In this document: piece by piece, positions 1 to 7,139 of the stretch | Layout: the number at the start of each line of letters is the position of its first letter | Position numbering within the stretch: position 1 is the stretch's first letter | Virus record (IMG/VR): IMGVR_UViG_3300025483_000079 | Span: 1-23,226 of that record | DNA length: 23,226 nucleotides | Reading direction: 5' to 3' (one strand) | Source of the DNA: a virus | The notes under the pieces: model-generated | Told to the model about the DNA's origin: nothing | Database searches by the model: none | What the model saw: the letters and a program-made list of their open reading frames with translations, nothing else | Made by a program: the position numbers and the translations under genes

Positions 1-2
1 TT

Positions 3-206
3 CCTATGATTTGGCGTGTACTAGCAGAACGCACCTATCCTAAGTCTGCTGTGCCATGGGAAGCAGAAGCAGGTTGGGCAGGTCGTACTGAAAACATGAC
101 TATGGATGCCCTTGCTGCCTGTGCTGGTGGTGCTATGTGGGAAGTATATGAACCAACTCCCTTGACACGTAAATATCTTGAGGATTTTGGTTACCTTAAT
201 AAATAA
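3..206 (+). CDS. C-terminal end of an unidentified protein (5' partial)
   Basis: The reading frame is open to the left edge of the window, so the gene very probably starts upstream; the ATG at position 6 need not be its start. The visible 67 residues are rich in Trp, Ala and Glu, include a stretch WEAEAGWAGRTENMTMD and end in FGYLNK. I do not recognise the family. It lies 22 bases before the baseplate hub gene on the same strand, so it is plausibly another late, tail-related gene. That is only a positional inference. Confidence 0.7.
   Translation, partial: PMIWRVLAERTYPKSAVPWEAEAGWAGRTENMTMDALAACAGGAMWEVYEPTPLTRKYLEDFGYLNK
198..205 (+). promoter_or_regulatory. T4-type late promoter motif AATAAATA upstream of the hub gene
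   Basis: The octamer matches NATAAATA, the late promoter core reported for T4-like cyanophages (T4: TATAAATA). It overlaps the end of the preceding gene and lies about 24 bases before the hub gene start. AT-rich DNA gives chance matches, but its position just before a virion gene supports it. Confidence 0.5.
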
Positions 207-211
207 ATCGT

Positions 212-231
212 AAGGATAAAAATGTAAGATG
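212..231 (+). promoter_or_regulatory. Ribosome binding site followed by an ATG-TAA start-stop just before the hub gene ATG
   Basis: AAGGA at 212-216 is a Shine-Dalgarno-like sequence. Five bases later comes ATG (222-224) followed at once by TAA (225-227), then one base and the hub gene ATG (229-231). The spacing from AAGGA suits the first ATG better than the second, so ribosomes might start and stop there before reinitiating. Confidence 0.45.
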
Positions 232-2784
232 CCTACAATTGACGGTATTATTAATGAACCTACAGTAAATTTTGTTGGTAAAGATGGATTTTTCTGGTGG
301 GTTGGTGAAGTAGAAGATAATGAAGATCCTATGGAACTTGGACGTGTTCGCGTTCGAGTTCTTGGATACTATACAAATGTGAGAGGTGGAACAACATCAG
401 ATCTGCCAACTGATAATCTTCCATGGGCAACAGTGTTGCAGCATACCTGTCAACCAGGTAATGATGGTCAGGGTGAAAGTTCGGGTCAATTGCAACCTGG
501 TGCTATTGTCATGGGATTCTTTATGGATGGAGAATCTGCACAGATGCCGATTGTTATCGGTGTGATGAGAGTTAAAAAATCTGCTGAGACTCAAGATGTA
601 AAAGAGTTTGCCTTTACTGGTGAGAGGATGGAACCTGGTGTGGGTGTCAATATGGCAACCATGACAGTTGGTAATCCTAACTCTAGCATGGCATCTACTA
701 AAGAGGAAGGATATCATAGAGCAAAACAAGATAATACAGTAGATCTTCCTAATCAGAAAGGAGAGAATCGTAGTTCTCAAACTTCTGGTCCTGGTTCTCC
801 TAATAATGTAGGAAATCAATCTGGAATTAATGGTAGTGCTGGCAATGCATCGAAACCTAGAAACCCAGAAAAACCAATTCCTGCTGCAAATGGTGTTGGT
901 GGTCCATGGAAAACATTAGAGTATAAATTATCATATCTTTTAGAAGATCTTGCTGATCATGCAGGTCTGCTTATTCGTGCAGAAGATGGTAATTTTATGG
1001 ATATTGTTACTGGTAAGTTAGTTACTGCAAAACAACTTACAGTAAGACTTCAAAACTTTTTAGGTAGTGTATTTGCACAAGTAGTTTCTGCTATGAGGCA
1101 ATCTCTTGCCAATCTTGCAGAACAATTAGAACTTGTTAATCTTCTTGGTGGTGCAACTGGTGCTCCATTTATTGTGTTTACTGCTATTCAGGCAGCAGTA
1201 TCAACAATTCTCAAGTCTCTCTGTAATATTGATTCTCAATTAATTAGTTTCATTGAGGATCCTATTGGCACAGTTCTTAGTTTCGTTGAAGATTTCCTTG
1301 ATGGGGTTATTGATAAGGCATCGATGGTCCTGCAAGGTGTGCAGGCAACTATCGATAGTGTTATCTGTCAAGTTCAGAAACTTCTTGACTCCGTTCTTGA
1401 AATTGTTGACACAGTTTCAACAATTGTTGATGGTGTTGGTCAAGCACAAGAAATCATTGAGGCATGGAAAGCAGGTAGTGAAATCTTTGAAGCAGGAACC
1501 GATCTTCTTAAAAAAGGTATCACCAGTATTACTGGTTTGATTGCATTGTTTATTAAATTTGCTGCTAGTAATTGTGACCGTAAACCTGATGGTGGTAAAG
1601 ATACTGTAGGTTGGTATCCTTTATTTGGTGTTACTCACTGTACTCCCGAAGAACTTGATAAAATTAACAAAATTCGAGGAAAAAGTAGGGGAACTTGTGG
1701 TGGTTCTAATGACAGTGGTGGACTCTTTGATAATATTTTTAGTGAAGCAGATCCTTATCTCACTGCTGCTAAAACCTGGTTAGATGGTTCTTATGAAATG
1801 TTTGTCGGTACACCTGGTCGTCAGGCAAGTGTAAAGAAAAGTGCAAGTGGAACGACATCAACTTCTGTAAAACTAAATCAGAATGAAAATGCAAAATATG
1901 TTGCCCGTAAAGCAATTCGTGAACAGAATCCAGATCTGGATGCTGAAGAACTTGAGAAAAAGGTAAACTCTTCTGTAAGATCTCAGAATGATGGTAAGGG
2001 TGATAGTGGTGCATTAGTTGCAGATCATACATCATATGCTGGTAATCATACCGCAGAAGTTCATGGAGATGATTGTGTACAGATTGATGGTGATAATGTT
2101 GTAAACGTTGATGGAGATTACTTCTTAAAGATTAGTGGCAACTGTCATATTGAAGTTGGTGGTGGATTTTTCTTTGGTGCTGAAGGTTCTCCTACAATTG
2201 TAGATAAGCAAGGTGAATCTAAGGATAGTGATGTACAAAAACACACCATACGTTTTGGATCTGATGTGGACATCAATACTGTTGGTGCTAAATTTGAGGT
2301 TCAAGGTGCTGAATTTAATGTAGGATCTTTATCTACTAAATTTACTAGCAGTGTATTTGAATCTAGTGGTGGTCAGGCATCAATTTCTGCAGGAGAAGTT
2401 ATTGTTAGTGGTGATAACTCAATTGAACTTGTTACACCACACTTAGTAGAGATGATTAATACTCCACCTTCTCCTATTCCTAAAGCACTTACTGGTATTC
2501 GTAGATTTGTTGGTGGTTCTGTTGAAACGGTGATGACACCTGGTTTATCTGCTGATGCTGTTCCTAGGTATACCATTGCTAACCCACTTGGACCATATTC
2601 ACTTACATGTGGAACAACAGGATATAACTGTAATGTTACTACTGGTCTGTATAATGTCAATGTAGTGGCAGGTGCAATGGTACTGAATGCAAGTCTTGCA
2701 GCAACAATTACCTGTGGCACTGGTATGCTCCTAGACGCGAAAGGAGCAGTTCTTATCCTTGGTAAGACCGTCTTTATTAATTGA
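229..2784 (+). CDS. 5: gp5-like baseplate hub / tail spike protein, no visible lysozyme domain
   Basis: The 851-residue product resembles T4 gp5, the trimeric hub at the tip of the contractile tail that pierces the host envelope. Residues about 15-115 look like the gp5/VgrG OB-fold (DPMELGRVRVRVLGYY, then a GAIVMGFFMDGE stretch and a PIVIGVM strand). Residues about 145-225 are a low-complexity linker. Residues 228-440 are strongly helical where T4 gp5 carries its lysozyme, and I see no lysozyme catalytic motif. From about 606 there are VxG-type repeats (VHGDDCVQIDGDNVVNVDGD) typical of the gp5 C-terminal triple-stranded beta-helix needle. The extreme C-terminus is Thr/Ala/Gly-rich. The gene is much longer than T4 gp5 (575 residues). 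A late promoter motif precedes it. Hub identity is well supported; the role of the helical middle is unknown. Confidence 0.85.
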   Translation: MPTIDGIINEPTVNFVGKDGFFWWVGEVEDNEDPMELGRVRVRVLGYYTNVRGGTTSDLPTDNLPWATVLQHTCQPGNDGQGESSGQLQPGAIVMGFFMDGESAQMPIVIGVMRVKKSAETQDVKEFAFTGERMEPGVGVNMATMTVGNPNSSMASTKEEGYHRAKQDNTVDLPNQKGENRSSQTSGPGSPNNVGNQSGINGSAGNASKPRNPEKPIPAANGVGGPWKTLEYKLSYLLEDLADHAGLLIRAEDGNFMDIVTGKLVTAKQLTVRLQNFLGSVFAQVVSAMRQSLANLAEQLELVNLLGGATGAPFIVFTAIQAAVSTILKSLCNIDSQLISFIEDPIGTVLSFVEDFLDGVIDKASMVLQGVQATIDSVICQVQKLLDSVLEIVDTVSTIVDGVGQAQEIIEAWKAGSEIFEAGTDLLKKGITSITGLIALFIKFAASNCDRKPDGGKDTVGWYPLFGVTHCTPEELDKINKIRGKSRGTCGGSNDSGGLFDNIFSEADPYLTAAKTWLDGSYEMFVGTPGRQASVKKSASGTTSTSVKLNQNENAKYVARKAIREQNPDLDAEELEKKVNSSVRSQNDGKGDSGALVADHTSYAGNHTAEVHGDDCVQIDGDNVVNVDGDYFLKISGNCHIEVGGGFFFGAEGSPTIVDKQGESKDSDVQKHTIRFGSDVDINTVGAKFEVQGAEFNVGSLSTKFTSSVFESSGGQASISAGEVIVSGDNSIELVTPHLVEMINTPPSPIPKALTGIRRFVGGSVETVMTPGLSADAVPRYTIANPLGPYSLTCGTTGYNCNVTTGLYNVNVVAGAMVLNASLAATITCGTGMLLDAKGAVLILGKTVFIN

Positions 2785-2787
2785 CCC

Positions 2788-2816
2788 TTGACAGGGCACC
2801 TCGCGCCTGCTATACT
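2788..2816 (+). promoter_or_regulatory. Consensus sigma70-type promoter inside a short CCC/GGG hairpin
   Basis: TTGACA (2788-2793) and TATACT (2811-2816) are separated by exactly 17 bases. The -35 box is flanked by CCC and GGG, so it can be the loop of a small stem. The element begins right at the hub gene stop codon (TGA, 2782-2784). It should start a transcript near 2823, just before the small gene at 2839. It lacks the T-run seen in related elements, so termination here is doubtful. Confidence 0.8.
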
Positions 2817-2838
2817 ACATAAGTAGTCAGGAGTTTGC

Positions 2839-3033
2839 ATGAGCACCCATCTCGCACATGTCTTTGTCAATTTTTCAAAACGGTCAATTAATATCGTAGA
2901 CGATGAAGGATACGATAAAACTGTAAACTGGAAATGGGACGAAGAAGGTTCTGAAGGTTTCTCTGAAACTGTCAGTGAGATTGAAAACATTCTCGATCCT
3001 GATATGATTACTTATTGTTTTGCTGTAAAATGA
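2839..3033 (+). CDS. Small acidic protein of unknown function
   Basis: The 64-residue product starts at an ATG with a good ribosome binding site (CAGGAG, five bases upstream), directly downstream of the consensus promoter. It is acidic and contains a VNWKWDEEGSEGF stretch that loosely recalls the WDEND motif of two other small proteins here (6698 and 18277). I do not recognise a family with known function. Its stop overlaps the next start (ATGA), so the two are probably co-translated. Confidence 0.75.
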   Translation: MSTHLAHVFVNFSKRSINIVDDEGYDKTVNWKWDEEGSEGFSETVSEIENILDPDMITYCFAVK

Positions 3034-3248
3034 TTGGACCTATTGGAGTTACACTACAACAAGCAGAAGATAATCTTGAGTTTCTTTTAGATCTCACAGA
3101 TACTCAACATGTTTGTTGGAAAATTACTCGTCCTGATGGTAAGTCTGTCATGATGGTTCCCGTCAATGAAATCTCTCCTATTCCTGATGAGATTCAAAAT
3201 CAAGTAGAAGAATTTCAGAAACAATTCATGGAGGAAAATGCGTCCTGA
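3030..3248 (+). CDS. Small protein of unknown function, 72 residues
   Basis: I chose the ATG at 3030 because it overlaps the upstream stop as ATGA, a usual arrangement for translational coupling; an in-frame TTG at 3015 would add only five residues. The product starts MIGPIGVTLQQAEDN, has a beta-rich middle (WKITRPDGKSVMMVPVNEI) and a helical Glu/Gln-rich tail. No motif identifies a function. It overlaps the next gene by 11 bases, making a three-gene early cluster under the 2788 promoter. Confidence 0.7.
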   Translation: MIGPIGVTLQQAEDNLEFLLDLTDTQHVCWKITRPDGKSVMMVPVNEISPIPDEIQNQVEEFQKQFMEENAS

Positions 3249-3477
3249 AACTCGTGAATCAATGGAAAATCTTTGGTCCGCAAAATGGAACTTGCCAAAG
3301 GCAGCAAGAAACTGTAATTTAACAGACAAGGAGATGAAAATCACCTTCAACGAGTATTGTGCTTTTCATCCTCCTACCTGGGAAATTGGTAACACAAAAC
3401 AGATTAGTATCCTTTATGTTGACGCGAGTATGGCGGAATCGGTAGACGCACCAGACTTAAAATCTGTTGAGAATTAA
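3238..3477 (+). CDS. Small helix-rich protein whose frame runs into the tRNA-Leu gene
   Basis: The first about 50 residues look like a genuine compact helical protein (MENLWSAKWNLPKAARN, then LTDKEMKITFNEYC), perhaps helix-turn-helix-like. The last 17 or so residues (SMAESVDAPDLKSVEN) are simply the tRNA-Leu gene read as protein, and the stop at 3475 lies inside the tRNA. Either the original stop was lost when the tRNA gene was joined to this end, or the overlap is tolerated. The start overlaps the preceding gene. Function is unknown. Confidence 0.55.
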   Translation: MRPETRESMENLWSAKWNLPKAARNCNLTDKEMKITFNEYCAFHPPTWEIGNTKQISILYVDASMAESVDAPDLKSVEN

Positions 3478-3508
3478 TCTCGTGGGAGTTCAAGTCTCCC
3501 TACTCGCA
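3424..3508 (+). tRNA. tRNA-Leu (anticodon UAA)
   Basis: The 85-base sequence folds as a class II tRNA. The acceptor stem is GCGAGTA/TACTCGC with discriminator A at 3508. The anticodon loop is CTTAAAA (anticodon TAA), the variable arm has a GAGA/TCTC stem, and the T arm is GGGAG-TTCAAGT-CTCCC. CCA is not encoded. There is no intron, although many cyanobacterial tRNA-Leu(UAA) genes carry a group I intron. It reads UUA, a codon that AT-rich phage genes should use often. The top pair of the anticodon stem is a C-T mismatch. Confidence 0.93.
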
Positions 3509-3519
3509 TATCTTTTACT

Positions 3520-4071
3520 ATGTTTTATCCTACCTTTCTATCTTCATTTTATTGGTCTTTCCAAGTAAATAATTTAGAGCAAATAAAAAAATACGTAGAC
3601 TCTCAAACTGATATCGATAATTCATCATTTAACTGGGGTGATGAATGTTTGATTGATAGAATTGAATTGGATAATGAGGAAATTCTTGATTTAATTCAAC
3701 CATCTATAGAAAAATTTGCAGAAGATTGGAATAGACAACCAGAGATAAAAATTTATAAACCATGGATAAATCTTTACAAGAGAGGATATTATCAAGAAGT
3801 TCATGACCATAGAACTGATTTTGGTGCTACAATAGTATTAAATGATGATGTGAATTTTTCTAAGTTTTATTTTTTTAATAGATATAGTAATTTTGCAAGT
3901 AATAAAGTATTACATTTGTTTAAAAATCTTTCTACACATGATCTATATTATCCTAATGTAAAAGCAGGTACAATAATATTTTTTCCTGGAACAGCACTTC
4001 ATGGAGTTACTGTTCACAAAAGTGATGTAGTACGAAAAACATTGTCATTTAATATAGACATTGTATCATGA
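3520..4071 (+). CDS. 2OG-Fe(II) oxygenase-like protein, first of six (H-x-H type)
   Basis: The 183-residue product resembles the small phage-rich 2OG-FeII_Oxy_5-like group. NLYKRGYYQEVHDH gives candidate iron ligands His95 and His97 in place of the usual HxD, with Asp100 nearby. The distal motif FFPGTALHGV supplies His161, and Arg172 before TLSFNI is placed to bind 2-oxoglutarate. Enzymes of this fold couple 2-oxoglutarate decarboxylation to hydroxylation or demethylation of a substrate; none is evident here. It starts 11 bases after the tRNA-Leu gene and overlaps the next gene by 4 bases (ATGA). The block is visibly more AT-rich than the virion genes. Confidence 0.7.
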   Translation: MFYPTFLSSFYWSFQVNNLEQIKKYVDSQTDIDNSSFNWGDECLIDRIELDNEEILDLIQPSIEKFAEDWNRQPEIKIYKPWINLYKRGYYQEVHDHRTDFGATIVLNDDVNFSKFYFFNRYSNFASNKVLHLFKNLSTHDLYYPNVKAGTIIFFPGTALHGVTVHKSDVVRKTLSFNIDIVS

Positions 4072-4706
4072 AAGTTACTAACTCAAATGATCTAGATAAG
4101 TTTCCATATATTCTTGTGGATAATTTTTATAATCAACAAGAATTAAATGAAATATGGGAAGAATTGGATTATATGTGTAGTCCTAAAAGAATGAATCGAT
4201 CTTCCATTGAAAATGGTGGAGCATGGGATAAAGATGAATATGGCAATAAACAATTATTGAAACATAATTGGACCATGTGGTTAGATCCTTTCTTTGTACA
4301 AAATAGGCAGCATTCAAATATTTTAGGTGTAAACCGAAAGTTATTTCATAATATGCATCTGTTTACCGATCATCCTCATTGGTTAATTAACGATGTTGAT
4401 GCTCTCCAAAAAGACTTCAGTCAAATTGCATACTATGAAGACAGTGATGTTTATAAAGTTCATAGAGATTATTCCAGATTAACATGTCTCACTTGGTTTT
4501 TTCGAGAACCAAAAAAATTTACTGGAGGTAACTTACAATTTCCTTTGTTTGATATTGAGATTGAATGTAAAAACAATAGAATGATTATTTTTCCTGGAGC
4601 AGTTCCCCATGCAGCAACTAAAGTTTGTATGGAAGAAGAACATAGAGGAAAAAAACTTGGAAGGTTTGTAATGGTGCAGTTGCTAAAACTTGACGGAGGT
4701 ATGTAA
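4068..4706 (+). CDS. 2OG-Fe(II) oxygenase-like protein, second of six
   Basis: The 212-residue product has the complete motif set of the superfamily. VHRDYS supplies His132 and Asp134 (HxD), followed by FTGGNLQFP. IIFPGAVPHAAT supplies His181, and GRFVMVQ supplies Arg199 for the 2-oxoglutarate carboxylate. The N-terminus (DKFPYILVDNFYNQQEL) is the typical leader helix region of prolyl-4-hydroxylase-like proteins. It overlaps the previous gene (ATGA) and shares one base with the next, so it belongs to a tightly coupled operon. Substrate unknown. Confidence 0.8.
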   Translation: MKVTNSNDLDKFPYILVDNFYNQQELNEIWEELDYMCSPKRMNRSSIENGGAWDKDEYGNKQLLKHNWTMWLDPFFVQNRQHSNILGVNRKLFHNMHLFTDHPHWLINDVDALQKDFSQIAYYEDSDVYKVHRDYSRLTCLTWFFREPKKFTGGNLQFPLFDIEIECKNNRMIIFPGAVPHAATKVCMEEEHRGKKLGRFVMVQLLKLDGGM

Positions 4707-5281
4707 TGAATTGGAAATCTCTATCTAACTGTAATGAAGTTTTTCAAATATCAAATATTTTTCCTTGGTCATATTACAATACTTTAATTGATGAATTTGA
4801 TTTCAAAAATAATACTATTGTTTGGGATAAAAGAGAACTTAGTGAGCAACCTTTATTTGGTCAACATGAAGATACTAAGTGGAATAATAATGAGTTGGGA
4901 TGGAATTATAAATTCATACACTCCTCTCGTTATGCTGAATATGCACTTAAAAAAATTATAAAAAAGAATGTAAAATTAATTAGAATCAATACCAACTTTC
5001 AATTCTATGGTATGGAATCTGGTTGGCATAATGATTATAATATTCCAGATGAGAATGCCTGGTCACTTGTTACCTATATCAATTCCAAATGGGACTATAC
5101 TTGGGATGGTCAATTTGTTATTCGTACAAAAAATAGAGATTATATTAATGTCAATCCAACTCCAAATGAAGGAGTTTTATTTAATGCCAGTCTAGAACAT
5201 AGAGGTGGCGCTCCTAATAGATATTGTACTGAATGTAGAATGTCACTTGCATTTTTATTCAAAGAGGTGTATAATGATTGA
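4706..5281 (+). CDS. 2OG-Fe(II) oxygenase-like protein, third of six
   Basis: The 191-residue product carries GWHNDYN (His108, Asp110 as HxD), then SLVTYINSKWDYTWDGQF, which matches the double-stranded beta-helix strands after HxD. NASLEHRGGAP supplies His165 and CRMSLAF supplies Arg178. That is the full Fe(II)/2OG ligand set. Its sequence differs clearly from its neighbours, so it is not a recent duplicate. It overlaps the preceding gene by one base and the following one by eight. The coding sequence is especially rich in A. Confidence 0.78.
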   Translation: MNWKSLSNCNEVFQISNIFPWSYYNTLIDEFDFKNNTIVWDKRELSEQPLFGQHEDTKWNNNELGWNYKFIHSSRYAEYALKKIIKKNVKLIRINTNFQFYGMESGWHNDYNIPDENAWSLVTYINSKWDYTWDGQFVIRTKNRDYINVNPTPNEGVLFNASLEHRGGAPNRYCTECRMSLAFLFKEVYND

Positions 5282-5834
5282 TGTTGAGGTTATTGATAAT
5301 TTTTTAGATGCATCTTACATAGATTTCATTGAACAATGGTCTATTGTTGGTTGTAAATGGCAATATAGACCAAATATATCTTCTTACCATATAATGGATA
5401 CTCCAGAGTCTCCTTGGCGTCACGGACTTGCTTTTACTACTCATGATCCAAAAAGAAACTTAGATTTTCAAAATACAAATTCAAGTTTCATGATTCCATT
5501 TATCTTAAAAGTTGAACAAACTTTTGGATTTCAGCAAAATAGTTGTTATCGCAGTAGATTTGATATGACTCTTATATCACCAGAAAATTCAATGCATGAT
5601 GCTCATCAAGATTTTACTTATCCGCACTATGCATCTATTCTCTATATAAATGATAGTGATGGAGATACTGTTATTTACAATGAAACAAAGTTTTGTGAAC
5701 AATTTACAGAAAAACAACGCATATCACCAAAGAAAAATAGACTAGTGGTATTCAATGGGTTATATTTTCACACAGGACATTCTCCAAATAAACACCAAAA
5801 CAGAATTCTTGTAAATAGTAATTATAGCGTATAA
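5274..5834 (+). CDS. 2OG-Fe(II) oxygenase-like protein, fourth of six
   Basis: I start the gene at ATG 5274 (MIDVEVIDNFLD), seven bases after AGAGG and overlapping the previous stop. The longer open frame from 5205 merely overlaps gene three. The 186-residue product has HQDF (His111, Asp113), the strand motif YINDSDGDTVIY, a distal His at 166 or 169 (YFHTGHSP) and Arg177 (NRILVN). The DSDGDTVIY motif is shared with the fifth oxygenase, suggesting these two are closer paralogues. It ends 57 bases before tRNA-Asn. Confidence 0.78.
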   Translation: MIDVEVIDNFLDASYIDFIEQWSIVGCKWQYRPNISSYHIMDTPESPWRHGLAFTTHDPKRNLDFQNTNSSFMIPFILKVEQTFGFQQNSCYRSRFDMTLISPENSMHDAHQDFTYPHYASILYINDSDGDTVIYNETKFCEQFTEKQRISPKKNRLVVFNGLYFHTGHSPNKHQNRILVNSNYSV

Positions 5835-5839
5835 TTTAC

Positions 5840-5880
5840 GGGGGAGTACAAAAGATCTGCATTATAGAAGCAGCGCCCCC
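5840..5880 (+). other. Structured intergenic element before tRNA-Asn
   Basis: GGGGG (5840-5844) can pair with CCCCC (5876-5880), and inside it CTGC (5857-5860) pairs with GCAG (5870-5873). This could be a weak terminator (no T-run follows), a tRNA-processing structure, or a decayed tRNA reduced to an acceptor-like stem and one arm. I cannot tell which. Confidence 0.35.
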
Positions 5881-5891
5881 TAGAATTTTAA

Positions 5892-5964
5892 TCCTCTATA
5901 GCTCAGTTGGTAGAGCAGGTGACTGTTAATCACCCTGTCCCTGGTTCGAGTCCAGGTGGAGGAG
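5892..5964 (+). tRNA. tRNA-Asn (anticodon GUU)
   Basis: The 73-base cloverleaf has acceptor TCCTCTA/TGGAGGA with one T-G wobble and discriminator G at 5964. The D arm is GCTC...GAGC, the anticodon arm is GGTGA-CTGTTAA-TCACC (anticodon GTT), and the T arm is CCTGG-TTCGAGT-CCAGG. CCA is not encoded. It sits between two related oxygenase genes. Confidence 0.95.
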
Positions 5965-5987
5965 TTGTCCATTTTATCATTATTAAT

Positions 5988-6611
5988 ATGACTATTGGTC
6001 TTACAAAACTAAATCATCCCACATTAGGTGAGGTCCTATTTCATAGATGTATGGGTCAGGTTAGCAAAGATAATCAAGATATTATTGAACACCATTTATC
6101 TAAACCAGAATTTAACTGGCAATTTACAAAATCTACTATAGTTGAAGGAACTAATCCTGATGAATTTTCTAAATTTGATGATGTGTCAATTCTTGCACAT
6201 CAATTAGTAATAGATAATCGTTCTTGCTCTGATTATACTAGTCCATTAATTGATCATACTGAAATTAAAGATTTAATCAATAGACATCATTTGTCTGGAG
6301 AAATTTTACGTGCTCAGGTTAATTTATTTGTAAAACGTGATAAAGTTATAAATCCATGTCCTCACATTGATATCCGTTCTGTACCTCACATCGGCATTTT
6401 ATATTATGTGAATGATGCTGATGGTGATACAGTTTTTTATGATCGTTCTGAATATGATTCAAATGAAGAACTTGGTCTTATGAAAGAATGGAGGAGAGAA
6501 TCTCCAAAGAGGGGTGATATTTTAATTTTTGATGGTAGAATATATCATAGTCCATCTTGTCCAGTTGAAGCAACTCATAGGATTAGTGTTAACTTTGATA
6601 TGTTAAAATGA
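5988..6611 (+). CDS. 2OG-Fe(II) oxygenase-like protein, fifth of six
   Basis: The ATG at 5988 is the first start outside the tRNA; the open frame upstream only reads through the tRNA gene. The 207-residue product has PHIDIR (His126, Asp128), then YYVNDADGDTVFY, which nearly repeats the equivalent strand of gene four. GRIYHSPSCP supplies His187 and HRISVNF supplies Arg198. No clear ribosome binding site is visible. It overlaps by four bases (ATGA) a longer open frame that continues into the next small gene. Confidence 0.78.
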   Translation: MTIGLTKLNHPTLGEVLFHRCMGQVSKDNQDIIEHHLSKPEFNWQFTKSTIVEGTNPDEFSKFDDVSILAHQLVIDNRSCSDYTSPLIDHTEIKDLINRHHLSGEILRAQVNLFVKRDKVINPCPHIDIRSVPHIGILYYVNDADGDTVFYDRSEYDSNEELGLMKEWRRESPKRGDILIFDGRIYHSPSCPVEATHRISVNFDMLK

Positions 6612-6647
6612 ATTATCAATATCCTCTTTATGCACCATATTGGAAGG

Positions 6648-6676
6648 TTGACGCTTTCAAAAAATCATGGTACAAT
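6648..6676 (+). promoter_or_regulatory. Sigma70-type promoter before the 6698 gene
   Basis: TTGACG (6648-6653) and TACAAT (6671-6676) are separated by exactly 17 bases. Transcription would start near 6683, about 15 bases before the ATG at 6698. This supports 6698 rather than 6608 as the start of the downstream gene. Unlike other promoters here, its -35 box is not in a hairpin loop. Confidence 0.65.
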
Positions 6677-6697
6677 ACACTCAGTTCCCTGTTTAAG

Positions 6698-6985
6698 ATG
6701 ATTAATGTCAAAGACAACGAAGATGGTTCCTTCGAAATCCAGTGGGATGAAAACGATCCAGAAGAAAGTATCCTCAACGACTGGACAAAAGAAGACTTCA
6801 CAAACTTCTTGCGTTACTGTGCTCAACGTGAAAACTCAGAAGAATTTGGAGAAGAATCTAAAGAAACTTACTACAACTCAGAAAGCGAAGGTAAAGAAAA
6901 CTACTACACAAACCAAGACCCGTACACCCAAGCGATCAACAAAGAAACCTTTAGAATTGAAGGTGATGAACTCTCGGAAGATTGA
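6698..6985 (+). CDS. Small acidic protein with WDEND motif
   Basis: The 95-residue product starts MINVKDNEDGSFEIQWDEND, continues EESILNDWTKEDFTNFL and ends in an acidic, Asn/Tyr-rich tail. I chose ATG 6698 because a good promoter lies just upstream. A start at 6608 would add 30 residues, would overlap the oxygenase stop as ATGA and cannot be excluded. The gene uses more C-ending codons than the AT-rich oxygenases beside it, as if of different origin. Function unknown; the WDEND motif recurs in the 18277 gene. Confidence 0.7.
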   Translation: MINVKDNEDGSFEIQWDENDPEESILNDWTKEDFTNFLRYCAQRENSEEFGEESKETYYNSESEGKENYYTNQDPYTQAINKETFRIEGDELSED

Positions 6986-7133
6986 ATTCTTTCCTTGGGT
7001 TGAAACATTTCCTATCTTTTTTATGGATGAGGCAGAGAACAAAAAATGTTGGTTCACATGCATTGAACATGCACAAAAATATTTGAATAGGCATCAACCT
7101 AAGTATAAATGTTATCAATATACAGGAAATTAA
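6966..7133 (+). CDS. Small protein of unknown function, 55 residues
   Basis: ATG 6966 overlaps the end of the previous gene by 20 bases and has AAGG close upstream. The product (MNSRKIEFFPWVETFPIFFM, then ENKKCWFTCIEHAQKYLNRH) is Cys/Trp/Phe-rich and has a protein-like composition, unlike the Lys/Thr-rich stretch that the same frame gives upstream, which I reject. No function can be assigned. Confidence 0.55.
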   Translation: MNSRKIEFFPWVETFPIFFMDEAENKKCWFTCIEHAQKYLNRHQPKYKCYQYTGN

Positions 7134-7139
7134 ATTATT

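Noticed and set aside
228-2784. Tail lysozyme activity for the hub protein
   Set aside because: Often assumed from T4 gp5 homology, but I could not find catalytic lysozyme motifs, so I did not call it.
2373-2990. 205-codon open frame on the minus strand
   Set aside because: It lies antisense to the hub gene and across the consensus promoter; its sequence is the mirror of the repetitive hub C-terminus and has no plausible start signal or family.
3419-3424. TTGACG before tRNA-Leu as a -35 box
   Set aside because: No acceptable -10 box 16-18 bases downstream, and that position lies inside the tRNA.
5907-5987. Upstream extension of the fifth oxygenase through tRNA-Asn
   Set aside because: Those codons are the tRNA gene; the oxygenase N-terminus fits ATG 5988.
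6705-6965. Lys/Thr-rich upstream part of an open frame overlapping the WDEND gene
   Set aside because: Low-complexity composition is what the acidic gene gives in a shifted frame; only the part from ATG 6966 looks like protein.
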